From Monosporascus cannonballus (taxonomy: Eukaryota; Ascomycota; Sordariomycetes; Xylariales): a stretch of DNA of 64,000 nucleotides. A program made the translations under genes and the position numbers. The stretch's first letter is position 1. Each line of letters begins with the position of its first letter. The notes below the pieces were generated by a model. The model saw only the letters and a list, made by a program, of their open reading frames with translations. It ran no database searches and was not told the DNA's origin. The stretch lies in contig QJNS01000114.1 in the NCBI GenBank assembly GCA_004154925.1, positions 185,702 through 249,701 of the forward strand, read 5' to 3'. This document shows positions 32,587 to 44,269 of this stretch, piece after piece.

Positions 32587-34359
32587 TTACATCTCATCTT
32601 CGCTCCCTGAGCTGTCGTAGCCACCGGCCTGCTCCTCAGGCATAGACGCGAAGGCCGGGGGGGCGTCGAACCTCTTACGATTGTCCTGTTGACCGTGTCA
32701 GCTTCTATTCCGGCGAGGCAGGAGAGGGTCCTTAGATAACATACTCCTTTCAGCCATCCAGAAGGACCGACCCTGATTGGTCTTCCAGTGGATGTCATAG
32801 GTGGCTTCTTGCCGGTAACCGAGGTCCCCCCTGTAGTCTTCACATACATTTCGCCCCGGGGACTGAATGCATTGTAATCATGCAATCTTGAAGGTTGGAC
32901 AGAACCAGCTTCTGTGGTGACACGCGTGTAACTGGCGAAACTTTCGATACCGGCACGCGAGTCTAGCGAGGTGGTGGAAGAGAGTGGCTCCCTGGGTCGA
33001 CGCGACATATTGTTGGCCGGACTCGGATCTGTCATACCGCTCAGTTCCGGTCGGATGCGGGCCCCACCTGTAGCCGACGATGCCACGGTGCTTTGACTAC
33101 CAGTGAGACCTCTCGGGTACGGGGTTGCCGAGGCCGTCGTCGAAGTTGTCGTGCTACGACCAGCATTAAGAGCTCTTAAATGCGGAGGGAGCGGCGCCAT
33201 GTCTTGATTGTGGCTAGACACGGTAGAGCTAGCAACGCCGGGGGGAATAATTTGACGAGATGCGGTAATAGCGTTCGTATCGATTTCACTTGTTGTTGCG
33301 GAGTACGAAGGTCCTATACCCAGGGGAAGGCCGGGGGCTTTCGAGGACGGAGTGGCTCCATGATCACCCAAGTTCTCCTTCATAGAACCAACATTTAGGG
33401 AGCCTAAAAGCTGCCTAGGCTGTGTGCCTACAATCGAGTTACCGAGGACGTAGTCCTAACATCGTTAGCTAAGAAATCACCAAGTCAAAAGGGTAAGGTG
33501 TGCCATACGCGAGCCTCGTCTTCGTCATCATCATCATCGGTTTCATCATCTCCAGCAACAGTAGCGCGAAAGATATTTCGCGTAACCGACTGAAAACGAC
33601 CAGCAAGAGCAATATCGACATCATCGCCCTCGTCTTCGTCGTCACCATCGTCATCATCGCTGTCGTCGTCCTCATCGAGGCCGTGAAAGAGACTGGCCCT
33701 ATTTTCTCTGGCTACATAGATGTCTTCGTCATCTTCATCGTCCTCTTCGCCGCGGCCGTGCTGTAAGACATCATCAACGCTGGAGCCTCGCATGTATAGC
33801 TCATCCTGAGACATATCGCCATTAGGAGCAGCTCCCGGAATTACATCTCCAGGGTGGCGTTCTTTCCAATCCGTGCATTGCTTGCACCACTGTGTTTTTG
33901 TGAGTACTTGGTCTCGAATTATATTGCAGGTTAGGACGACTCACAGCGTCCGGTCTGTTACGCTGGGACTTGCTGAATGCCTCTCTGTGTTTTCTGATGC
34001 CACAAGGACCCTGGCACTTGATTTGGGTTGACTGAGGTCCTCCAGTGTGGACCTTGCATGTCAATCCGATGTTCGCCGCGGTGATACCGTCGTTCTCGTG
34101 TTTCTTCTTCGCTGTCCATTTCTTGAGCTGGGTCTGCGAGAACTCAGAGGCAGGCTTCCATTCACCACCAACGGCACATCTGAACCTGGAATTATTAGGG
34201 TTAATAGCAGGAAGACTGTAGACCTTGGTTGAATACTTACTGCGTCGGCAAGGCATTGGCGCGGCTAATTCCTTAGTTAGCATTCAAATGGTCATAAGCA
34301 ATAGTAAGCAAGGTATCGTACCCCGTGTAATTGGAAGATGCTTGACTACGCGGAGCCAT
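32587..34359 (-). CDS. Stc1-domain protein (RNAi-heterochromatin adaptor family)
   Basis: In fission yeast Stc1 is a LIM-like zinc protein that links RNA interference to the CLRC histone H3K9 methyltransferase; the fungal domain is named after it. Six exons on the minus strand give 482 residues: 34359-34322, 34264-34241, 34185-33945, 33889-33509, 33410-32745 and 32685-32587. The start is MAPRSQASSNYTG. The domain (about residues 21-112) shows FRCAVGGEWKPASEF, GLTCKVHTGG, IKCQGPCGIRKHREAFSKSQRN and, across an intron, WCKQCTDWKE, so the expected Cys pairs are present. An Asp/Glu-rich region and a long Ser/Thr-rich disordered region follow, ending GGYDSSGSEDEM. Exon 2 is only 24 nt. The 33411-33508 intron is less certain than the others. 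Whether it acts in heterochromatin or only shares the domain is not shown. Confidence 0.85.
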
Positions 34360-36209
34360 CTTGAGGGAAAACTGGTCGCGTTCTCTATTATATAGAGCCG
34401 TTAGTTATAACCAGCTCGCTTTGAAGGAGTAATGGGATTTTGGGCTACCGCTTTGGGCAAATATGAAACAGGAATGTTGGAGTGGCGTGCTTGAGAGAGG
34501 GAGTATGGCAAGAAAACGGTACGAGAATCTAACGAAGACGAGAGGCTCGTGAAGTAGGACATAAGAAAGCCTCATAGGGGGGGTGCCATAAATCGCAGCA
34601 AAATAGGACTGGATATACCTAACCAGAGTTCATCTGCTAGTCAAACCACGAGAAGGTTCTATATCCATGAGCCAAGTGGCAGGTGAAGTAGCGTGAGATT
34701 CAATAGATGCAAGGATTTGGAAAGGGAGGCTGAAGCGGGACGGAAGGATTATTTGGGGAGGAGAATGGGAGAGGCCTAAATGTACGGATAGAAACTAGAT
34801 TGATATGAGTGATACCGTTTGGGCCTACAAAAATACCTTCGTAGTTGCATGGGACTGAGGGCAACCTATTGTTTAGGGATATAGATGTGGATGGGGATGT
34901 AATTGCAGGTGCAGGTGTAGGTGGAGATGGACGTGGACGTGGACGTCCAAGTTACCAGAAAGGATAAACGGGAAGCGTAACAATGTGCAAAGGCAGATAC
35001 AATGGATCATGATGCGATTATTACCTTGATCTTCTCGCCTGGGGCAACTCGTAACAACAGTATGCGTCTGTGGAAGGTTGTACTGGATGCTAAGGAAGAT
35101 GACTTACTGTACGTAATCAATCCTCGAGTTGTTCAGTGATGCCGCGGATGCTAAGAGAAGGCTGGGGAACCAAGGACGGAGGAAGTTGAAATAAAGAAGA
35201 TGAGCAGTGATCGTGCTGTGTATGTAAAGATCCAAGGCCAAAGCAGCTGAGGATCCTTGGACGGAGATAGTTGAAAAGTACGAAAGGGGTCCTATTCAAC
35301 CTTGTCTCACGAACTAAGGTGGAGAGGTTTTGCAGAGTGTGAGGGTGGCCTGGCTGGTTGAGAAGATGTGTTTGAATACTTTTAATGCGGGTACCTACTG
35401 TGTTTCTGGTTGGGTCAGTCTCAGACGTCGACAGGAATATCTCTAGGGGAGACAGGAAGGAGCAGCATTTCTACACGTGAGTTGAGTCGAAGTAGTTGCC
35501 TTTGATCGATGTTTGCTCCTGCCTTCTTCACAATGTGCTGCAAGGCCAACCTCTCTATCTACCACTGCAGAGCAGAGAACACTTCGCCTCCATCCAGACT
35601 TCTTCCCAGCAACTCTTGAACAGAAAGCTGCTTCAGCATAAGAACGGCTGCCGCACATGGCAAAGAGTCTCAGAGAAATTCGGAGATAACGTGAACACTT
35701 AAGCACTGTAAAGTTTAAATAGTTCTGGGGCGAAGCAAGGGCCTCATCTCACAGCACTCACGTTTCCTATATCTATGGGTAGACAGCTGGGATCCGAAAA
35801 TTATACATCAAACAAAGGATAGGCCATATATGACTTGAAATCTCTTGATCCCGCAGTAAGCCAACGTACCTGGGTAGTATACTAGCCTATGAAATCCCTC
35901 AAACCGTGTATGAAACAGACGTGATGCCTTGGGCAACGAATCCTCCTTGGTGACCTGGGTAGACGAAGAGCAAGAGCGCGTTTGCAGCTGCAAAATAATC
36001 CCGTAACCACGTCTACCGACGTGTCCTCTGCTTTTCCCAGGATGAACCTGTTGGTTTTCTTAATTCTATGCACCAACAAAAGGGAGTATATCTCACCCAC
36101 CCGAATCACCTCATTGCAGGTACATTTCGGGCCCTGGAACATTAAGTTCTCTTTTCCACTAGTCAACATCGGCAGCCATTTGTCATATTCTCCAGACTCC
36201 TCGTGCGTA
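34360..36209. other. Gene-poor stretch with imperfect GGTGNA-type repeat
   Basis: No clear gene. An imperfect hexamer repeat (GGTGCAGGTGTAGGTGGA and related GGACGT units) lies at about 34905-34950. Open frames at about 35880-36335 exist on both strands without motifs and may be upstream debris of the decayed oxygenase gene. Confidence 0.4.
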
Positions 36210-37484
36210 AGGGCCTCAATACCTTCAATACAATGCCGCGGGGATAGTCGCTACGAAAGACGCGGCAACGCGCGAAATTCGCCCGCCTCTCCACATAACC
36301 GAAACGCCGCAGCCGGGACGAACCCTCAGAAATGATAAGAAGGCGCTAAGGATGGTCAAGCTAGCGTTGGAAGCCCAGGCCGAGATAGGGGCTCGCGGCG
36401 GAGATGATGGCGGACGGGGAAGCTGGGGCCTAAAACACAGTATTAGCGACCGAAGAGCCACACAACGACCAGGTCCCTTCGCATGAGCGTGGTGCCTCGA
36501 GCCGGATTAAAAGGCAAGATAGCGCGGATGACCACGAAATCTCGACAAAACTTGGCGAGGAGAAGAACGCGGGAGAGTCGCAAGAGTGCGGTGTTGCGAG
36601 TCATTAGCAAGACAGGGACGGCAGCAGCAGCCTGGCCAGCTCCGCCCGGGTTGAACTCATAGACGGCGCCGGGGTCATGATTCCCCTGAAGTCCATGTAC
36701 GAGGGAGAGTGGCCGATCAAGAACCAGCCCGTGAAGGGTGCGAAGCAATACAGCTGGAGCAACATTGGGTTCCCAAAGAGACTTCCCTCAAGCTGAGTGG
36801 TTTCGGGGATGACACCATTATCGACACCGAGGAAGCGGCGATACTCGAATTATCTCAGGATACCTTAGCATTAAACCAGGCCCGCTGAAGGTACCGTAGA
36901 CGGCGGGACCGTGGATCGGATCGAAGAGCATAACCGCCTCATTGAGACGCTCAAAGTGCGTAGGATGGCTGTGAAGATCAAGGTTTAGGATGCTGATGTG
37001 TACGCGAAAGGGTACAGCAACTGCAGAGTCGCCAAGGGGTTCAAGAGGGCGACCACCAGCGCGATTGGGGCTGCGCCTGCCCTTGGTGTCGAACAACGGG
37101 TTGCCGCTCGTTTTATACTTGTTAGAGCTGGTCAGAACGGGGGCCGCACGTAAGACTACTGCCAACGAACCAAAGATATAGCATAGCAGCAGCAGTTTCT
37201 GAACTTGAGATTAGAAGAGCAAGTCCGAAAGCAGATGAGAGGACTCGGTGGCGATGTTGCCTTTAGAGGATGATGGAGCTGGTCAAACAGAGAGCAAGTA
37301 ATTTTTCTGGAGTTATTCCCAACCCCCGCACCCCAGTCATTGAGCATCAAAACTCTCATGTGTGGCTTCCGGATCCCAATTCCTGGAATGCACTCTATGA
37401 CCATCGAATGTTCCTTAAGTAGTTGAGGGAAAGTAGCTGACTTTTTGGCAAGTGCCCAGGACGTCGTTCAATTAGTACCACCAA
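36210..37484 (+). pseudogene. Probable degraded N-terminal part of the oxygenase-like gene
   Basis: Several plus-strand segments look formerly coding but change frame. The first (about 36210-36485) includes ALRMVKLALEAQAEI. The next (about 36660-36790) includes MIPLKSMYEGEWPIK. One near 36780-36885 has GFGDDTIIDTEEAAILELS. One near 36895-37150 has RIEEHNRLIETLKVRRMAVK, interrupted by a TAG. The character is helical and charged, like a coiled-coil N-terminal region. The link to the downstream oxygenase-like domain is inferred from strand and adjacency only. Confidence 0.35.
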
Positions 37485-38632
37485 GCGCAACGAGACCGCT
37501 ATGCTGCTGACAACGATCTCTTCTACGTCAAGGACGCCGCTTTTATCATGGTGCCAGATAAAGCGGCGAATGTGATCGCTTTCCAGCACGCAGACGTGTT
37601 TCGGAAGTTCCTTACGAAGAGCGTCGGGAAGAAGGTAACGGAGTCATTGGAGACTTCAGCAGCAGACAGCCGATCCCATTTCCCGACATGGCGCAGCATG
37701 GCCTTCACTGGATAGACTGGCTGGTAAAGAACCCTAAGTTGGATTTCCGGCGCCCTGAGAAAAACCCTCGCCCGGCCAAGTCAGTGGTGTATCACTTTGG
37801 CGCCCGCTGTTGCAGCGGTGACCCCAACGGCAAAGATGGGATTCGGTTAACTAAGGATTCGGCCCGTCGGCTCCACGAAGACGGTGCTCTGGACATCAGA
37901 CTCATGCCGAAGCTGGACCATAGCGCCTTCGGGGCGAGTACGGAGATTATTCAGCATCTTTTTGGGCTCTTAGACCCGGATCTGCTCGCCGACTATGTCA
38001 AGGTTGCCACAGAAGTCGGGAAGAGCACACGGATACCGTTCGAGACACGCTGTCAGGACGAGCCCTTTGTGCTCAGAGCACTTCTGATAAATCCGATGAC
38101 ACACGAGAATAAAGACGGTGGAGATTTGCACTATGGTCTCGCTGGACTAGTCATGCTCGGAGACTTCCGGGGTGGTGCTCTGCTGCTCCGCGAACTCGGC
38201 CTTCCAATCCAGAGCGCACCAGGAGCTGTACAGCTTATAAGAGGCCGTGAGCTGGAATACTCAATAAGCGCTTGGAAGGGTAGACATTTTCTAGTCAATA
38301 CAACTCATGAAGCCGTTAGGCGGTGTGCGCTCTAGCAACTAGGCGAGGCGGTCCCTGGTTTAGCTGCCATACCTTCGCTTGATCTTTGTGTCAACGTCGA
38401 ACAGGAAGACGCTGTACCAGAAGACCAACGAATCTTCTCAGAACGGGAGATGTTCCCCGAACGATGGCACCGCAATTCCAGTGGTGACTCTGAGGGGCAT
38501 TTATCTTCCGAGAACGAGGCTGAGCGCCATCCGAACCCACTCAGAAGCCAATCTGCGAGCCGGGATCTGAAGCTAACGAAATCCGAGAAAAGAGGTTTCA
38601 TTCGACGCCTCAGGGGAAAAGAGCGAGTCTAG
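37485..38632 (+). pseudogene. Decayed 2-oxoglutarate/Fe(II) oxygenase-like (double-stranded beta-helix) gene
   Basis: The segment from 37485 reads DLFYVKDAAFIMVPDKAANV and on to a TAG near 37710. A frame change near there leads to the main open frame (about 37715-38335). This holds the double-stranded beta-helix found in fungal TET/JBP-like and related proteins: INPMTHENKD (metal-site region), GLAGLVMLGDFRGGALLLRELG, PGAVQLIRGRELEYSISAW and FLVNTTHEAVRR. Where related proteins usually have ELEH, this has ELEY, one C-to-T change from His. The HxD region also reads HEN. Both suggest loss of iron binding. The frame is interrupted by TAG 38333-38335 and then continues in phase for 98 more codons to 38632, with a charged tail ending KRGFIRRLRGKERV. 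The family assignment is from motif memory. Confidence 0.55.
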
Positions 38633-41600
38633 GATGGAGAAGAGGACGACAACCTTTTCAAAGAAGAATCAACGGAGACATGGGACTACCAGAGGGTGCT
38701 AGGAAAAGAATAATCCATGAAGATAACTATCATGGATTAGAGGAGAAGAGTTGTGAAATTGTACGAGTATGACGCATGACCAGGGTCCCGAGTCAGTTTC
38801 GAGTATCTGGAAATAGAGCAGCGAATAGGAGAACGACTGAACGGGATCACCACGAAACGCTGCCATGTTACAATAACAAACGGGGTCTTTACCACCAAGA
38901 TCTCCAGACTCTGAAGAAGGCGCTCGGGAAAGTCAAATGCGGGTTTTATCTTCTTTTTAAGCCGCCTTGACCTGGAGTAAGTAATTACGGGAATTGTCGT
39001 GTTATAGGACTAACATTGAGCGCTTAGTGATAACTGTGGGTATAATCAGATAAGTGATTTGATGTAAGTTACTGCACTGGAAACGGAGTCGGCTACTAGG
39101 CCGAGCCGATGGTGATACCGGCTCTGGAGCTGACCGCGGACGTTTGGAAATGATAGTCTCCCTAGTCTCGGCAATCCTGAGACAGTCGGTAGCATTAAGT
39201 GGAAATTTAGTAATGGCAGCCGTGGTTGAAGCGGTCGTCAGAATTGAGTCTTCCATTCCACCAAGGGCCCTAGCAACAGCTAATAATGCTGTTAACCTTC
39301 CAGTCGAGGATTGTAACCAATTTGGAACCAGGATTGAGGCCCTGAAGGCCCCGAGGATTAATGCCATGCTGGCCCCACTCGATCAAGCAAGCGAACGAGG
39401 ACACTCGGATTCCACAAAACTACGACTAAGGGGATACACTGTGGTCATGTTTGCCACCGCGCATGCAATGGGTACGGCAATCTTCTATGCAGCACGTATT
39501 GCTGCATGAGCCCCCCGTTCGTATGGATTTGGGAGCGGATCTGTTGTGCTAAAGAAGCTCCCCGCAAAAAGAACGCCCCTAAGAGTCACAATGCAAAAAG
39601 ACTGGTCACTTGGGACGCAATGTGATAAGATCTAGAGGGAACTATTCAACCGTTAGATATCTGGAGGGGAAATACTTAAGCGACTCCCTGCGCGTTCTGC
39701 CTGGAGTAAAACAAACCTTCGCGCGGATAGGCCAATTGCTGGGAACCTGCTACGCCCTTGACGGCGAGCCCTTTGGAATTGGTACCCATGCCTTTCCATG
39801 CTGGACAGAGGTCCAATCCAGACGGAGGTGTAACTGGTATGAGCGGGTCCAATTACCATGCTGCATATCCCATAAGTACGACATTCGCTCTACGCTCATT
39901 AGTACGGCTGTGGAGGGTTCCTATTTCCCAACTTGTTGAGAAACCGGTGAGCCAGATGGTTAGGTAAACAAACGGCTTGCAGCGGGCACCAGGTATCCAA
40001 GACACCACTGGTGACGGGATAATGCTGTTGACGAGGTTACCGTTCTGATCTTGTCTTTCGACGACAGATGATCCCAGGGTAGCCCACCTCGCGGGGCGCA
40101 CATACAAACACGTGCGCGCTCTCCACGATCGACAGCGAAAGGCAGGATTTTGACGCCAAGAGTCATCAATACTTATGTGTTAGGGCTGTGGGGCTGATTT
40201 GCTTCCCACTGATCTTAACCCAAATGCCGCCGCTCTTCCGGGCCTTGTCGGCCTAGTTGCCCTGAAGCGTGGAACGCGGGCACCAAAACACTTTCCGCGA
40301 AGCCTGGACTAACTTTTGGAAGACCCTGCCCGAATCCCAGCCTCCTCCAGCTTTAAACGCATGCAGTTAGGAGTGGATCCACGGGAGTTTCTGGTACTCG
40401 CATAGTTCCGTGCTATAACTTGAGAGGTACCCTCTACAGAATACTACAAAGTGCTATGACTCCGGCGATTTCTTGGCATACCCCCATCTGCTATTCATGG
40501 AGGCCCTTTCGGACGTTTCCGTGCAGTCAGATAAATCTATGAAGGGTTAGGGGCTTCCCGATTCTGCAATCAAGTAGCTGCCACGTCGTCGGCATGTGAC
40601 GCTAGTATGACAGAAAAGGGCAGTATGCTACTTGCTCTAGGCCCATTATATTCTCACTCGGTTAATGATTTCCTCCCTCGCCCCTTGATGTTCGAGGGGA
40701 AAGGAGAGACAGACATGCAGATCCCCGCAAGTTCCTGAGGACATCAGCTGGATGTTTCGTTGCTGAATATGACATAACCCTCTGTTTATTTTAACTTCTA
40801 GAAGCGATACGTGACGTTCCATTGGTGCCCAATCCTGACAAGCAACCCGTTATATTGTCAGGTATGTACTATAGGATGAGGATACGGTATTCCAAGCCTG
40901 CTATTCTCGGTACAGTCTTGCCTGCGTAGGTAGGTACCTGTCGGCATTCCTGCACAACTTCCAAAATACTGACGCATCCTGAATTCACCTCTTCCCTTCT
41001 TAGTTTATGAGCCAGCCCTTTGTCTGTGCCTGGATTGGGCGCCTCTACCACGGCCGCTGCAGCGAGCAATTCACTCCAACCCGCCATACCTCGTCCATGT
41101 TGATGAAGTTAAGATAAGATACTCGTGGAAAGGATGCAACTCACGAGCGACGGTATCATGTGTAAACTAACAAGCTATGACGGGTCTGTGCGACTTCATG
41201 CCTCGGAAGCAATGGACAGTGTGAATAGTGTGGATCTACCACGTGCGTATCATCGACATCTGTTTTGTATCAAGTACGTTGTATTACGGAAAAGGGACCC
41301 ATTTAGGTTGGAGACAGAGACAGGGTTGCGCATACTACCTCCATATGTGCTTATGTATGCACTCTCCTGGACATCAAGTAGCATTTATGTAAACAAGTAT
41401 ATCAGCACGATCCAGCCCACACGTTTTCGTGACTGTCGAATGAAATGAATCTACATCTCCTGGGACTTTGGAGTTTGGATGGCAATTGACGAGTAAGGTT
41501 CAATGGCACCGTGATGCTTTTGAAAGCGCGCTGCCCATTCGTGCACTTCTATGTTGCACGGGTAAGTTTTGACATCCTAGTTAGGCTTTATTATAAATAT

Positions 41601-44269
41601 TAACCGACTGTATAAAAGTTTAATTATATGTGCAACGATAATTGAAACGTCCCCTATAAATTAAACTTTAATATAGCAATACCATTAGACTTAACGCTTG
41701 AAGGTGCCTGGCAGGGATATTAAAAGTTGGCCTCATACTCAGTCATGCCGCCAATTCCGTGTCCCGTGGTGATGTTGACATATAGAATCTGAGGGACTCC
41801 ATAGTTAACTGGCGGCTCACAGTTCCATCAAGGATGGCCGGCACAATCTATTCAACGCAGATAACCACCGGGGCTGTTCTTTATCGATACCTCAGCTTGT
41901 ACAATGGATGCATAAGATGCCTCCATCCTAACCGTACTATTCTTAGATCCAGTCTGGTGGGAGATATCGGGGACGGCGAAAATATTGATCCCATGGAGCT
42001 GCCAGATGTTAAAACGCCGGGAGACAGTACATAGAGATCGAAGATTCTGATGTTCACGTTCCTGATGTAAAATACCTGTGGTATTGCTTGTACAGTTAGG
42101 GTAAGTACTTGCATATTTGTGATGTATCTACCTGTTTATGATGTTGCCAGATTAAGCATGTGTTGTATTGAACATGTCGCTATACAAGCCTGAAGGGACT
42201 TAGACTATGCCAGTTCCTGATGGCCCCGCTCTTTCCTGCTCCCTACTAGGCAAGAAAAAGATAGTTGATGTGGGCGATGAATATTTTTTCAAACATGGTT
42301 CAAACGTGCTTGTAGGGAACTTGACATCTGCATCAGGGATGATGGATTTCTTAATACCTCCGCGGCGATATGTTAGTACATCGGTACTTCTGGTCATTTT
42401 GCTGGATCCAAGGAGAACAGCGCGCACATGAGGTAGTCCCCATGTCCAAACGAGTAACGTAGGAACAGGAAAGATGCCATACCACATGCGAGATGCTTGT
42501 CACCAATAGGGTCGAGTTCACGTTAATACATACGTACCCTTAAGTACCTACGCATATGTCGGTATGTACCTATGTATGTATGTTAGCTGGTTAGCCAATG
42601 ATCCAATTCGTGCGAGATGCTGTCATTAGTTACCAATCGTTGCTCATCACATCAAATCCTCCCTCCCCTCTTCTCACCATCTCATTTAGAGGTGGCACAC
42701 CAATCCGTACATATACCTGGAGCCTCGAGAGTTTGAGAGGTTGCATAATAGCGAGGAAGAAATTAAGATCCGATAATTAAACTACACTAATAAGCCCACC
42801 ATCCATTGCCCCTTTCTGGAAAAACCCCCTGATGTTAGGGGCAAATTGGACAAGATTGCCCGACGATGACCCGAACGCAAGAAAGTCCCTCCCTGCGTTT
42901 CGTTCTCCCCCAGTAGCACTAGTGAGATTAGGTCCTCGGTAGCCCACCCAAACTCCCCGGCCCCCCCCCCCGGGGAACATCAATTCATGCTCCCAAGTAA
43001 AGCCACTTTCTGTGACTTGCCAAACAGCCTCTGAAATTGAATCAATTCAATCCCCCATTTATTCAATTAATCGAACCATCCAACCACAGATCGACCCCAT
43101 GAAGAAGCGAACAGGAACGGCGACGCACCTACCTACACCCAGCCAGAGCAGAGCTCGCGTCTACATAGCAACCTACCGTTCTGGTTTCGACGTTTCTGTC
43201 GGCTCGTCTACAGTATTTGCCTAACAGAGTACTAGCGACTCGTTGTTTCCTACTTTTGGGTCCCCAATCTCACCCTCATGCTCATTATCTTTCTTTTCGC
43301 TCATTCGCTCTACTGTTACCTTCTTAAAACTCATTTGCCCTCGGTCACGCTCAAAGTCGACACAAGGGAGACCAACGTACATACATACGACGAATTTAGA
43401 AGCAGGACTATAATACCATCTATTCGTTCCTGAAGGCCCTCTCCCCAGTTTTTTCCCTCTTGTGTCGCGTAGCTGCCTGCTCCTCTTTTCCCTTGATCGT
43501 ATTATCTCGCCTGCATTTAGTAACTTTCAATACTTCCTCAACTGTCTGGTGGTGGTTCTGCGATAGCGCTGTCTGCTCTTCCCCGTCGCATTTTCACCCA
43601 CGCGACGGAAACTCGTAAAGCAACGGCATTTACCATCTTACCACGATTAGGTCTACACTCATTTTCAACCTGGATATACAACACGTACTATACCTCGGTC
43701 ACTGCCCGATATATTGGCAAATTTACCAGTCACACTCCTTTCCCTGAGCTTTTTCTTGCGCTAGCAAGGAGGTCCAGGTTTCCAGAAGCTATTCCTATTT
43801 CTAATTCCACTCCAGCTTGGGCCAAGAGGCCCGCACCCTGTCATTTGGGCCCCATCCGCCGTCCTTCCCCTGGTCCCTTGAGATCACCCTATTAATCGGC
43901 GGTCTACCTGCTAGTTTCCTTGACTGTTATCACATATTATTCTTTCTCGCTTCCCCCTTCACCCTATCCCAACCATTGTCCTCGACTCGCTGTGGGCTAC
44001 TGTCTGGTCTTCTCGACAACTCTACGAGCTCTCTTCCGCATTCCCACAGGACATTAGCCTACACAAATTAATTCCATCAACTACGGATTTGACAACCTGA
44101 ATGCTCACATATACCTGTATGGCTCTCCAGTAGAGCTACCAGAAAGAATAAGATATCGGGACAGGAGAAGGTAGATTGGGTCTACCTAGTCCCTTCACTG
44201 TACGTTCAGAGGGTCTAAACATACATTCCGGCCTGCGGAACGTGAGTGACCTACTGTCCGGACTTCAAT
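38633..44269. other. Gene-poor stretch of about 5.6 kb
   Basis: No convincing gene. A 121-residue open frame at 39144-39509 (plus) overlaps another on the minus strand and carries no known motif. 40.1-41.1 kb and 41.5-42.2 kb show nothing. From about 42.6 kb the sequence becomes strongly pyrimidine-rich (CTTTCC, CTCACC) up to 44.27 kb, as expected for a long promoter and 5' leader of the kinase gene. A C13 run lies near 42960. Confidence 0.45.
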
